Shown: positions 1 to 5,493, numbered from the stretch's first letter. The stretch: DNA of 5,493 nucleotides from an uncultured Rhodospirillales bacterium (GCA_913053795.1 CAJXGZ010000168.1:1-5493), one strand, 5' to 3'. Notes: generated from the sequence alone by a model not told the origin. Numbers and translations: made by a program.

Positions 1-612
1 GAAGGTGACCCGCCGCTCCTTGGAAAGCTGAAGACGCGATTTGGCCTGCAGCACGTCGACGGCGATGCCCGAGCCCCGCTGCACCCGCGCGTCCTCAAGG
101 CTGAGTTGGCGCTGGATGTTGGCCTCGTTGTTGCGGGACAGTTCGAGCAGGCGCTTCTGGCGCAAAACATTGATGTAGGCCACCGTGCCCGCGAACATCG
201 TATTCTGGCGCGTCCCCTCAAGGGTGATGTTGGCGATGCTGCGGTTCAATTGCGCCGCCTTCATGGACGATGTGGTTGAAAAACCGTTGTAGAGATTTTG
301 GCTGATGGTGACTCCGGCGACTTGGCGGGTGCGCGACCAATCCTTTTTCTTGGACCGGGTGATCGGGTTGTCGATCCGCTCATAGGTCACGTCGCTCGTC
401 ACCCTCACCGTTGGATAGTATTGGGCGCGGACCTTATCGATTTCCTTGCGCGACGAGCCCACCGCCTTTTCGCTGGCCCTGATTTCGGGATGCTCGTTCA
501 GAAGCCCGCGCAGCTCCTTCTCAAGGGACGCGCCAAGAGCGCCGGAGCCGGAGCAAAAAACCGCAACAGCCGCCGCCAGGAACACGCAGAATAGGCGAAA
601 ATCTTTAATAAT
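1..612 (-). CDS. TolC-family outer-membrane efflux/type I secretion protein, N-terminal part (3' end outside window)
   Basis: The minus strand is open for 204 codons, from 612 to the window edge. Translated from ATT at 612-610, the protein begins MIKDFRLF followed by a hydrophobic stretch (about residues 7-20) and a small-residue region ending ALGA at 25-28, which is a plausible Sec signal peptide. The mature part shows the TolC-family pattern: an opening helix with LLNEHPEIRASEKAV (37-51), then VRAQYYPTVRVTSDV (61-75) leading into a beta strand, then SQNLYNGFSTTSSMKAA (104-120), then a long helix with AYINVLRQKRLLELSRNNE (145-163) and RVQRGSGIAVDVLQAKSRL (176-194). Known family members are trimeric outer-membrane channels joined to periplasmic adaptor proteins in RND, MFS or ABC export systems; they are roughly 420-480 residues long, so about half is seen here. 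The cargo cannot be inferred. The gene is transcribed divergently from the molybdoenzyme cluster. The start codon is uncertain: TTG at 627 and GTG at 585 are in frame, but only the ATT is well placed behind the GGAGG, and GTG would remove the basic N-region of the signal peptide. Confidence 0.85.
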   Translation of the reverse strand, partial: MIKDFRLFCVFLAAAVAVFCSGSGALGASLEKELRGLLNEHPEIRASEKAVGSSRKEIDKVRAQYYPTVRVTSDVTYERIDNPITRSKKKDWSRTRQVAGVTISQNLYNGFSTTSSMKAAQLNRSIANITLEGTRQNTMFAGTVAYINVLRQKRLLELSRNNEANIQRQLSLEDARVQRGSGIAVDVLQAKSRLQLSKERRVTF

Positions 613-620
613 GCCCGGGG

Positions 621-625
621 CCTCC
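621..625 (-). promoter_or_regulatory. Shine-Dalgarno GGAGG that points to an ATT start
   Basis: The minus strand reads GGAGG at 625-621, followed by 8 nt and then ATT at 612-610. No ATG, GTG or TTG occurs in any frame at normal spacing downstream of this motif. The in-frame TTG at 627-625 overlaps the motif itself, and the in-frame GTG at 585 is 35 nt downstream. This favours ATT as the initiation codon of the TolC-like gene. Confidence 0.6.
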
Positions 626-634
626 AAAGACAGC

Positions 635-654
635 TATACACATTATGTTGTATA
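635..654. promoter_or_regulatory. Dyad TATACA-N8-TGTATA, candidate operator or enhancer site
   Basis: TATACA at 635-640 and TGTATA at 649-654 form a perfect 6-bp inverted repeat with an 8-bp spacer, about two helical turns in total, which suits a dimeric regulator. It covers the likely -10 region of the minus-strand promoter. Its centre is about 95 bp upstream of the start point predicted for the plus-strand sigma54 promoter, the usual place for an activator binding site. The regulator is not encoded in the window. A 6-bp AT-rich dyad in AT-rich DNA could also be chance. Confidence 0.4.
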
Positions 655-675
655 CCCATCAACATCCAGCGTCAA
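647..675 (-). promoter_or_regulatory. Candidate sigma70-type promoter for the TolC-like gene
   Basis: The minus strand carries TTGACG at 675-670 (5 of 6 to the -35 consensus) and TACAAC at 652-647 (4 of 6 to the -10 consensus), separated by 17 bp. A transcript would begin near 640 and give a leader of about 28 nt before the ATT start, with the GGAGG inside it. The -10 hexamer lies inside the TATACA/TGTATA dyad, so a protein bound there could block this promoter. Confidence 0.45.
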
Positions 676-713
676 TTAGCAGACTTATAACTATATATAG
701 ACTATCGAAACTG

Positions 714-729
714 TGGGATGGACATTGCA
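714..729 (+). promoter_or_regulatory. Candidate sigma54 (RpoN) -24/-12 promoter of the molybdoenzyme cluster
   Basis: The sequence TGGGATG-GACA-TTGCA matches the sigma54 consensus TGGCACG-N4-TTGCW at all but two defined positions. The invariant GG (715-716) and GC (727-728) have exactly 10 bp between them. Transcription would start near 740 and give a leader of about 50 nt before the GTG at 791. No good sigma70 pair facing right was found in the interval. The same bases also form an inverted repeat (GGGATG-N7-CATCCC), so part of the match could reflect an operator rather than a sigma54 promoter. Confidence 0.5.
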
Positions 730-743
730 TCCCTGGGCCAGGG
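715..743 (+). repeat. Two overlapping GC-rich inverted repeats
   Basis: GGGATG (715-720) and CATCCC (728-733) form a perfect 6-bp inverted repeat with a 7-nt spacer. CCCTGG (731-736) and CCAGGG (738-743) form a second perfect 6-bp repeat with a 1-nt centre. They share CCC at 731-733, so as RNA hairpins they would be mutually exclusive. They sit on the candidate -24/-12 promoter and across its predicted start point, in an interval otherwise rich in A and T. They may be operator sites. No poly-T run follows, so they are not a standard terminator. Confidence 0.5.
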
Positions 744-779
744 TGATCATTATCTGTTGCCGTTTCGTCATTTTCTTTT

Positions 780-784
780 GAGGG
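780..784 (+). promoter_or_regulatory. Ribosome binding site fixing the GTG start of the molybdoenzyme gene
   Basis: GAGGG at 780-784 is followed by 6 nt and then GTG at 791. No ATG lies nearby in frame, and the first cluster cysteine comes only 20 codons later, so a much later start would damage the Fe-S domain. GTG at 791 is therefore the best start. Confidence 0.75.
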
Positions 785-790
785 TCAGCC

Positions 791-2908
791 GTGCGGAAAT
801 CGCCATCTCCCGACGCCCCGCCTTTGCTTGACGCTATTGTTCATAGCGTTTGTCCGCACGACTGCGCCGACTCCTGCAGCGTCTTGTCCCATGTCAAAGG
901 GGGGCGGCTGGTCAAGGTGGAGGGCGACCCGTCGAGCCCCGTGACCCAGGGCTATTTGTGCCGCAAGTTCTCGCGCATCCCGGAAAGGGTTTATGACGAG
1001 AACAGGCTGATGCATCCCTTGAGGCGGACGGGAAAAAAGGGAAGTGGAGAATTTGAACGGATATCCTGGGACCAAGCCGTTGAGGCCATTGCCGGGCGCT
1101 GGAAGGATATTATTACCGAGGACGGACCCAACGGCGGTCCCAGGGCCATCCTCCCCTTCGCTGGATCGGGGACCGAGGGGCTGGTCCACGGCGACTTCGC
1201 CGGCAAGCGTTTTTTCAACCGCATGGGAACCATTCAACTGGCGCGCACCATCTGCTCAAGGGCCGGGCGCACCGGTTATCGCTACACCATGGGCTTTTCC
1301 AACGGATGCGACCCCACCGCCGCCGGGGCCGCAAAGCTGACCGTCTTTTGGGGGGTCAATCCCGCCTCCACCAACATCCACCAGCAATCGTTCCTGAAGG
1401 AGTCCCGCCAGGCGGGAGGGCGTCTGGTGGTGGTCAATCCCCTGAGAATCACGGGCGCCGAGGCCGCCGAGATGGTCATTCAGCCGCGCCCCGGCAGCGA
1501 CGCCGCCCTGGCGCTCGGCATGATGAACGTCATCATCGAAGAGGATTTGCACGACAAGGAATTCGTGGCGCGCTTCACACACGGCTTTGAGGCCTTAAAG
1601 GAGCGGGCCAAGGAATTCCCGCCAAGCAAGGTGGAAGCCTTGACCGACATCCCGGCCGCCGACGTGGCCGATTTCGCTAGGGCTTACGCAAGCGAGCCCA
1701 AAACCTTCATCTATGTGGGGCCGGGCTGCCAGCGCCACTCCAACGGCGGCATGACGCTGAGGACAATAACCTGCCTGCCCGCCCTCACCGGCGCCTGGCG
1801 CCATCGGGGCTGCGGCGTTTATTACCCCACCAGCACGGTGTTTCCCGTCGACTGGCATTCCCTTGAGGGCGACGAGCTCAGGCCCAACCCGCCCGCCGGC
1901 TACAACATGATCCATCTGGCCCGGATGCTGAGCGGGCCGGGCATGAGCATCAAAAGCCTCTATGTCTACAACGGCAATCCAGCCTCGGTGCTGTACGACC
2001 AGGGTCAATTGCGAAAGGGTTTGGCCCGCGAGGACCTATTCTGCGTGGTCCATGAGCGGGTGATGACCGACACCGCGCGCTACGCCGACATCGTCCTGCC
2101 CGCCACCTCCCAGTTCGAGCAGGCCGATCTGTTGTTTTCCTATTACAAGCCCAGCCTGCTTTTGAACGAACAGGCTATCCAGCCGCTTGGCGAATGCCGC
2201 TCAAACCTCCAGACCTTCAATCTGCTGGCCGAGGCCATGGGATTTAAGGACGCCTGCTTTAAAATGGATGATTGGGACGTCATCCGGGAAATCCTGGAGA
2301 TCGACCATGCGGCCATCAATCACATCACCCTGGACAAGCTTAAAGAAGACGGCTGGGCCTTGAGCAAGTCCAAGACGGCCAGCGACCTTTGCCGCGAGGG
2401 CCGATTCCCGACGCCGTCGGGCAAGATCGAGTTTTATTCCGAGACCATGGCGGCCAAGGGCTACGATCCGCTGCCCGCCTACACCCTGCTCAAGGAAAGC
2501 CCGGAGACGACGCCGGAGCTTTGGCGTAAATATCCCCTGTTCTTCATCACCCCCTCGGCCCATTCCCTGCTCAACGCCAACTACGGCCAGGACCAAGGCT
2601 TCGTCGAATCGGAAAAGCGCCCCACCGCCGTCCTCAATCCCGCCGACGCCGCCGAGCGCGGCATCAAAGACGGCCAATTGACGCGGGTGTTCAACGACCG
2701 CGGCGCCTGCCTTCTTTGGGCGCGCGTGGCGGATACGGTCAGGCCCGGCGTCGTCGCCAGCCAGGGCCAGTGGTGGGACCGCCATTACCCCGACGGGCGC
2801 AACGCCAATCACACGACGCCCGACTTCGCCGCCGACATGGGGGGCGGATCGTCCTTCAACTCCAACCTGGTTCAAGTGGAAAAAGCACCAGAAGGAAAAA
2901 GCCGATGA
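791..2908 (+). CDS. Molybdopterin (bis-MGD) oxidoreductase with N-terminal [4Fe-4S] cluster, cytoplasmic
   Basis: This 705-residue protein belongs to the DMSO-reductase superfamily (COG0243-like). The N-terminal cluster motif is Cys21-x3-Cys25-x3-Cys29-x27-Cys57, followed by RK. The catalytic core (about 75-480) has cofactor-contact motifs WGVNPAST (187-194), VVNPLRI (214-220), GSDAALALG (235-243), GPGCQRHSNGG (310-320), YNGNPAS (393-399) and TDTARYADIVLPATS (426-440). The dinucleotide-binding domain spans about 580-697 and ends with MGGGSSFNSNLVQVEK. Cys155 in RTICSRAG is the likeliest metal ligand, by position relative to family members; this is inference. There is no twin-arginine signal (start MRKSPSPDAP), so the enzyme should stay in the cytoplasm. 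No Fe-S partner subunit or membrane anchor is adjacent, unlike DmsABC or PhsABC, so it may act alone or with a soluble electron carrier. The gene begins at GTG and heads the cluster; its stop overlaps the next start. Substrate and metal (Mo or W) are unknown. Family is certain, specific function is not. Confidence 0.95.
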   Translation: MRKSPSPDAPPLLDAIVHSVCPHDCADSCSVLSHVKGGRLVKVEGDPSSPVTQGYLCRKFSRIPERVYDENRLMHPLRRTGKKGSGEFERISWDQAVEAIAGRWKDIITEDGPNGGPRAILPFAGSGTEGLVHGDFAGKRFFNRMGTIQLARTICSRAGRTGYRYTMGFSNGCDPTAAGAAKLTVFWGVNPASTNIHQQSFLKESRQAGGRLVVVNPLRITGAEAAEMVIQPRPGSDAALALGMMNVIIEEDLHDKEFVARFTHGFEALKERAKEFPPSKVEALTDIPAADVADFARAYASEPKTFIYVGPGCQRHSNGGMTLRTITCLPALTGAWRHRGCGVYYPTSTVFPVDWHSLEGDELRPNPPAGYNMIHLARMLSGPGMSIKSLYVYNGNPASVLYDQGQLRKGLAREDLFCVVHERVMTDTARYADIVLPATSQFEQADLLFSYYKPSLLLNEQAIQPLGECRSNLQTFNLLAEAMGFKDACFKMDDWDVIREILEIDHAAINHITLDKLKEDGWALSKSKTASDLCREGRFPTPSGKIEFYSETMAAKGYDPLPAYTLLKESPETTPELWRKYPLFFITPSAHSLLNANYGQDQGFVESEKRPTAVLNPADAAERGIKDGQLTRVFNDRGACLLWARVADTVRPGVVASQGQWWDRHYPDGRNANHTTPDFAADMGGGSSFNSNLVQVEKAPEGKSR

Positions 2909-3723
2909 GCATTAACAGGGAAAAAGAAGCCAGTTTGATCCACCGGGGGCTGGGACGCGTCGAATTCTTCGACTTCACCGCCCAGCAGATGGGGGACCTG
3001 CAAGGCGCCCTTGATTCGATGGCCGCCGAGGGGCGGGGACGCTTCAGTTTTCACAACCCCATTCACCGGCCCGCGTATTTCCCCTATTCGGGCGTCACCT
3101 GTTTTTTTCTCAACGAGGACAGGGAAAAGCGCGAGCTTTCCTTCCGCCTTCTGGAGCGCAGCATGGAGCTGGCCAAGGAATGGGGCGCCCAGTATATGGT
3201 CAGCCACCTCACCTTCGGCCCGACCGACTCCAAGGACGCTGAAACGGCGGAAGGACTCGCCGCCAAGGCTTGCATGCGCATGGCCGAGTTGAGCCGGGTT
3301 TACGCCGTGCCCCTGGACGTGGAGTTCGCCGCCTATACGGACTCCTTCAATCGCGCCGCCCTGTTCGCCGAGACGGTGGGAAAACACCCCGAGCTTGGGG
3401 TGTGCATCGACGCCGGCCATGCTTTCCTGGGCGCGCTCAAGCGCGGGCGGGACTATCTGGACGACATCGCCGCCCTGGCTCCCGCAGCCCGTTCGCTTCA
3501 CTTGTGGAACTCTTTAGGGCCTGAGCACACCAAACAAAACCACCACACGCCCCTGCATCCCTGCCAAGACCCCAAGGACGGCTGGATCGACATTGAAGGG
3601 ACCTTGAAGCTGGTCCGCCAAGAAAATCCGCGCCTCAACGTTATCTTCGAATATCCGGTTAAGGAAGTAACGGCGGAAATTCAGGAAGGCTACGATTGGG
3701 TCGCCGGGATCATCTCTCAATAA
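2905..3723 (+). CDS. Sugar phosphate isomerase/epimerase-like TIM-barrel protein (xylose isomerase-like, AP_endonuc_2 fold)
   Basis: The product has 272 residues, normal for this family. The ATG overlaps the previous stop (ATGA at 2905-2908) and has AAGGA at 2892-2896, 8 nt upstream. This indicates translational coupling and rules out the longer open frame that reaches back to 2716 inside the upstream gene. Visible barrel-strand motifs, in order, are RFSFHNPIH (46-54), YMVSHLTFG (97-105), LDVEF (137-141), VCIDAGHAF (166-174), SLHLWNS (197-203), HTPLHP (214-219) and VIFEYP (246-251). By family precedent, Glu140, Asp169, His172, His199 and Glu249 are good candidates for divalent metal binding and catalysis. 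Members catalyse aldose-ketose isomerisation, epimerisation or dehydration of sugars and polyols, or cut DNA at abasic sites as endonuclease IV; the metabolic setting favours the former. There is no signal peptide, so the protein is cytoplasmic. The exact substrate cannot be assigned. Confidence 0.88.
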   Translation: MSINREKEASLIHRGLGRVEFFDFTAQQMGDLQGALDSMAAEGRGRFSFHNPIHRPAYFPYSGVTCFFLNEDREKRELSFRLLERSMELAKEWGAQYMVSHLTFGPTDSKDAETAEGLAAKACMRMAELSRVYAVPLDVEFAAYTDSFNRAALFAETVGKHPELGVCIDAGHAFLGALKRGRDYLDDIAALAPAARSLHLWNSLGPEHTKQNHHTPLHPCQDPKDGWIDIEGTLKLVRQENPRLNVIFEYPVKEVTAEIQEGYDWVAGIISQ

Positions 3724-3814
3724 TATTTTCTAACGCCCAACGCGCTTAGACTCGACACAAAGACGAAAATACGCTAACAACGCCAGTCTTCTTTTCAAGA
3801 AGAGGACAACGACA
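3724..3814 (+). other. 91-bp gap between the TIM-barrel and radical SAM genes
   Basis: The gap is AT-richer than the flanking genes and has no strong intrinsic terminator. A weak sigma70-like pair is present: TCGACA (3752-3757) and TAACAA (3775-3780) with 17-bp spacing, but the -10 matches only 3 of 6. The gap may therefore carry a secondary promoter, but readthrough from upstream is equally possible. Confidence 0.4.
3787..3803 (+). promoter_or_regulatory. Small hairpin overlapping the ribosome binding site of the radical SAM gene
   Basis: TCTTCTT (3787-3793) and AAGAAGA (3797-3803) are perfect 7-bp complementary arms with a 3-nt loop. The right arm covers the first three bases of the likely ribosome binding site AGAGGA (3801-3806), which lies 8 nt before the ATG at 3815. 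In RNA the stem would be weak, with two G-C and five A-U pairs, so it would modulate rather than shut off initiation. No poly-T tail follows, so it is not a terminator. Confidence 0.45.
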
Positions 3815-5302
3815 ATGAAGGAATTCAAGGTACTCCTAATAAACTGCAACACCATGCTCGACACCTTGGTGACGGCGGGCATCGGCATCATTTCCGCATG
3901 CCTGAAGAACGCCGGGGTCGAGGTGAAGATGTACGACACCACCTTCTACAGGACCGCCGACATCACCGGCGACGAGGCCAGGACCAACGCCCTACAGGTG
4001 AAGGCGACCGACTTTGCCGATCTCGGCATCGTGCCCGAGGAAGGCGACGTGGTGGAGGATTTCGTTAAGCTGGTCGAATCCTACAAACCCGACCTCATCG
4101 GCTTGTCCAGCATCGAGGTGACCCATCCCTTGGGCGCACGGCTGCTCAACGCCGTTGACCACACGGGCGTTCCCACTATCGTCGGCGGCCCTTACGCCAC
4201 CTTCGCGCCGGAAATCGTCATCCGCGAGAAGGGCGTGCATATGGTCTGCATCGGCGAGGGCGAGGCCCCCCTGGTGGAGCTGTGCGAAAAGATGCGCGCC
4301 GGCGAAGACACCACCAACATCGCAAACATATGGGCCAAGAAGAACGGCAATATCTTGCGCAACGCCCTCCGCCCGCCCATCGATTTGGCGACGTTGCCCG
4401 ATCAGGACTGGGAGGTCTACGACAAGCGCCGCTTCTGGAAGCCCATGGGCGGCAAAATCTCGGTGACCGGCACCTTCGAGATGAACCGCGGCTGCCCCTA
4501 CACCTGCACCTTCTGCATCAATTCGGGCTACGACGAGCTGTACGGCAAGCTCGGCGGCTATTACCGCGAGCAGGACGTGGACCGGCTGGTGGATGAAATG
4601 GCGGCGAAGAAGGAACAGTACGAACTGACCTACGTCTACCTTGTGGCCGAAAGCTTCCTCACCACCACCCGCGACAGGATCGATCGGTTCGGTCGTCTGT
4701 TCAAGGAAAAGGTGGGCCTTCCCTTCTGGGTGGAGGCGCGTCCTGAATCCATCACCCCCGACAAGGTGGGAATGCTGAAGGACATCGGCTGCGAAGGCAT
4801 CAGCGTCGGCGTCGAGAGCGGCAATTTCGATCTGCGCAAGAACGTGCTGGGCCGCAACGTCACCGATAAGACCATCATCAAGGCCTTTGATCTGCTGCGC
4901 GATTCCGGCATCCGGGTCAGCGCCAACAACATCATCGGCTTCCCCACCGAGACCCGCGAGATGATATTCGACACCATCAAGCTCGACCGCAAGCTTAAAC
5001 CCGACGGGGTGATGGTCAGCTACTTCAGCCCCTACAAAGGGGCCACCTTGCGCGATGTGTGCGAGCAAGAAGGCTACATCAAGGACGAAACCATCGCCGA
5101 AGACTACCGGCTGGGGCCGTCCATGGACATGCCGCAAATGTCCGGCAAGGAGTTGACCGGCCTGCACCGCACCTTCCCTCTTTACGTCAAATACCCCGAG
5201 GAGGAATGGGACGACATCCGGCGCTGTGAGCCCGGCACGCCGGAAGGCGACATGCGGTTCGAGGAGTACGGCAAGCGCTACGTCGCGGACTTTATGAGCT
5301 AA
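3815..5302 (+). CDS. B12-binding-domain radical SAM protein
   Basis: The 495-residue product has the usual two-part layout of B12-dependent-type radical SAM proteins. Residues 1-180 form a cobalamin-binding-like Rossmann domain: KVLLINCNT (5-13), then GIGIISACLKNAGVEVKMYD (22-41), PDLIGLSS (92-99), IVGGPYATFAPE (122-133) and IGEGEAPLVEL (146-156). The DxHxxG motif is absent, as is usual in this radical SAM group, so any cobalamin would not be bound through that histidine. The radical SAM domain follows, with Cys227-x3-Cys231-x2-Cys234 (RGCPYTCTFC) for the [4Fe-4S] cluster, then VYLVAESF (274-281), SVGVESGN (330-337) and NIIGFPTET (372-380). The C-terminal 90 residues probably help define the substrate. 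Relatives perform methylations, ring contractions or other radical reactions; which one occurs here is unknown. AGAGGA lies 8 nt before the ATG. The next gene starts 16 bp after the stop, supporting co-transcription. Confidence 0.93.
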   Translation: MKEFKVLLINCNTMLDTLVTAGIGIISACLKNAGVEVKMYDTTFYRTADITGDEARTNALQVKATDFADLGIVPEEGDVVEDFVKLVESYKPDLIGLSSIEVTHPLGARLLNAVDHTGVPTIVGGPYATFAPEIVIREKGVHMVCIGEGEAPLVELCEKMRAGEDTTNIANIWAKKNGNILRNALRPPIDLATLPDQDWEVYDKRRFWKPMGGKISVTGTFEMNRGCPYTCTFCINSGYDELYGKLGGYYREQDVDRLVDEMAAKKEQYELTYVYLVAESFLTTTRDRIDRFGRLFKEKVGLPFWVEARPESITPDKVGMLKDIGCEGISVGVESGNFDLRKNVLGRNVTDKTIIKAFDLLRDSGIRVSANNIIGFPTETREMIFDTIKLDRKLKPDGVMVSYFSPYKGATLRDVCEQEGYIKDETIAEDYRLGPSMDMPQMSGKELTGLHRTFPLYVKYPEEEWDDIRRCEPGTPEGDMRFEEYGKRYVADFMS

Positions 5303-5304
5303 CC

Positions 5305-5310
5305 TGGAGG
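5305..5310 (+). promoter_or_regulatory. Ribosome binding site of the dehydrogenase gene
   Basis: TGGAGG at 5305-5310 is a strong Shine-Dalgarno, 8 nt before the ATG at 5319. It fills most of the 16-bp gap after the radical SAM stop, leaving no room for a promoter or terminator. Confidence 0.8.
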
Positions 5311-5318
5311 TTGCCGTC

Positions 5319-5493
5319 ATGGCCAGGATTGCGTTTCTCGGCGCCGGCGTCATGGGCCGGGAAATGGTTCTCAACCTGCTCAAGGCCGGCCACCAGGTCA
5401 GCGTCTACAACCGCACGGCCGACAGGACCAAACCCCTTGTCGAGGCGGGCGCCGCTTATGCAGCGACGCCCGCCGCGGCTACAGGCGGGGGAG
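5319..5493 (+). CDS. 3-hydroxyisobutyrate dehydrogenase-family NAD(P)-dependent oxidoreductase, N-terminal fragment
   Basis: Fifty-eight codons are visible before the window ends. The start MARIAFLGAGVMGREMVLNL contains the dinucleotide-binding GxGxMG motif (8-13) on the first Rossmann strand and helix. The second strand, HQVSVYNRT (25-33), ends in Asn-Arg-Thr, the family signature associated with NADP use; LVEAGAAYAATPAAA follows (40-54). Members (3-hydroxyisobutyrate, tartronate semialdehyde, 6-phosphogluconate-like and glyoxylate/succinic semialdehyde reductases) interconvert a beta-hydroxyacid and its semialdehyde or ketoacid; full-length proteins are about 290-300 residues. The catalytic lysine and substrate-binding motifs lie beyond the window, so the substrate cannot be narrowed. 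It is the last visible gene of the cluster, 16 bp after the radical SAM gene. Confidence 0.9.
   Translation, partial: MARIAFLGAGVMGREMVLNLLKAGHQVSVYNRTADRTKPLVEAGAAYAATPAAATGGG

Larger units (their letters stand above)
613..790. other. Divergent intergenic regulatory region
   Basis: About 178 bp separate the starts of the divergent TolC-like and molybdoenzyme genes. Base composition changes sharply: 676-710 is very AT-rich and includes a 10-bp palindrome CTATATATAG (691-700), against GC-rich coding DNA on both sides. The AT-rich tract lies between the upstream dyad and the sigma54-like promoter, where DNA bending would help an activator loop to the polymerase. No clear IHF site was recognised, and no small gene with a ribosome binding site was seen. 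Confidence 0.7.

Noticed and set aside
298..594. Plus-strand open frame opposite the TolC-like gene
   Set aside because: The minus strand carries a continuous TolC-family reading frame with a signal peptide; the plus frame has no motif and no ribosome binding site.
648..662. FNR/CRP-like half sites TTGTA and ATCAA
   Set aside because: The spacing is 5 rather than 4 bp and the left half departs from TTGAT, so it does not meet the FNR pattern.
686..701. TATAAC, TATATA and TATAGA as rightward sigma70 -10 boxes
   Set aside because: No acceptable -35 hexamer lies 16-18 bp upstream of any of them; the AT-rich tract makes such matches expected by chance.
2201..2875. 224-codon minus-strand open frame opposite the molybdoenzyme C-terminal half
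   Set aside because: It runs antisense to the conserved dinucleotide-binding domain, has no recognisable motif, and its composition is typical of a GC-rich shadow frame.
2716..2904. Upstream extension of the TIM-barrel gene inside the molybdoenzyme gene
   Set aside because: The extra 63 codons are Arg/Gly-rich shadow sequence. The ATG at 2905 has a well-placed AAGGA and the usual ATGA overlap.
3992..5383. 463-codon open frame on the minus strand opposite the radical SAM gene
   Set aside because: Its translation is low-complexity, rich in Ala, Gly, Val, Asp and His, with no family motif. The opposite strand has clear conserved motifs throughout, so this is a GC-bias shadow.

Overview
The window is GC-rich bacterial DNA, dense in genes and proteobacterial in character. 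A TolC-type outer-membrane protein implies a Gram-negative host. A cytoplasmic molybdopterin enzyme and a B12-type radical SAM protein, both oxygen-sensitive classes, suggest an anaerobic or facultatively anaerobic lifestyle. An alphaproteobacterium is a guess; nothing in the window fixes the taxonomy.

Layout. On the left (1-612, minus strand) lies the first 204 codons of a TolC/type I secretion outer-membrane channel protein that continues beyond the window. It appears to start at an ATT codon behind a perfect GGAGG. Next comes a divergent intergenic region of about 178 bp (613-790), markedly more AT-rich than its surroundings. It holds a sigma70-like promoter for the minus-strand gene, a TATACA-N8-TGTATA dyad, a good sigma54 (-24/-12) match facing right, and two overlapping GC-rich palindromes.

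To the right is a plus-strand cluster: a 705-residue [4Fe-4S] bis-MGD molybdopterin oxidoreductase (791-2908); a 272-residue xylose-isomerase-like TIM-barrel protein overlapping it by 4 bp (2905-3723); a 91-bp gap with a small hairpin touching the next ribosome binding site; a 495-residue B12-binding-domain radical SAM protein (3815-5302); and, 16 bp later, the start of a 3-hydroxyisobutyrate-dehydrogenase-family NAD(P) enzyme (5319 to the window edge).

The four plus-strand genes look like one operon, or two closely coupled units, encoding a soluble cytoplasmic pathway: a molybdenum/tungsten redox or hydration step, a metal-dependent aldose-ketose type isomerisation or epimerisation, a radical SAM step and an NAD(P)-linked beta-hydroxyacid step. 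I do not recognise this combination as a named pathway, and its substrate cannot be read from the sequence. The possible sigma54 control and the unusual four-enzyme combination are the most interesting points.
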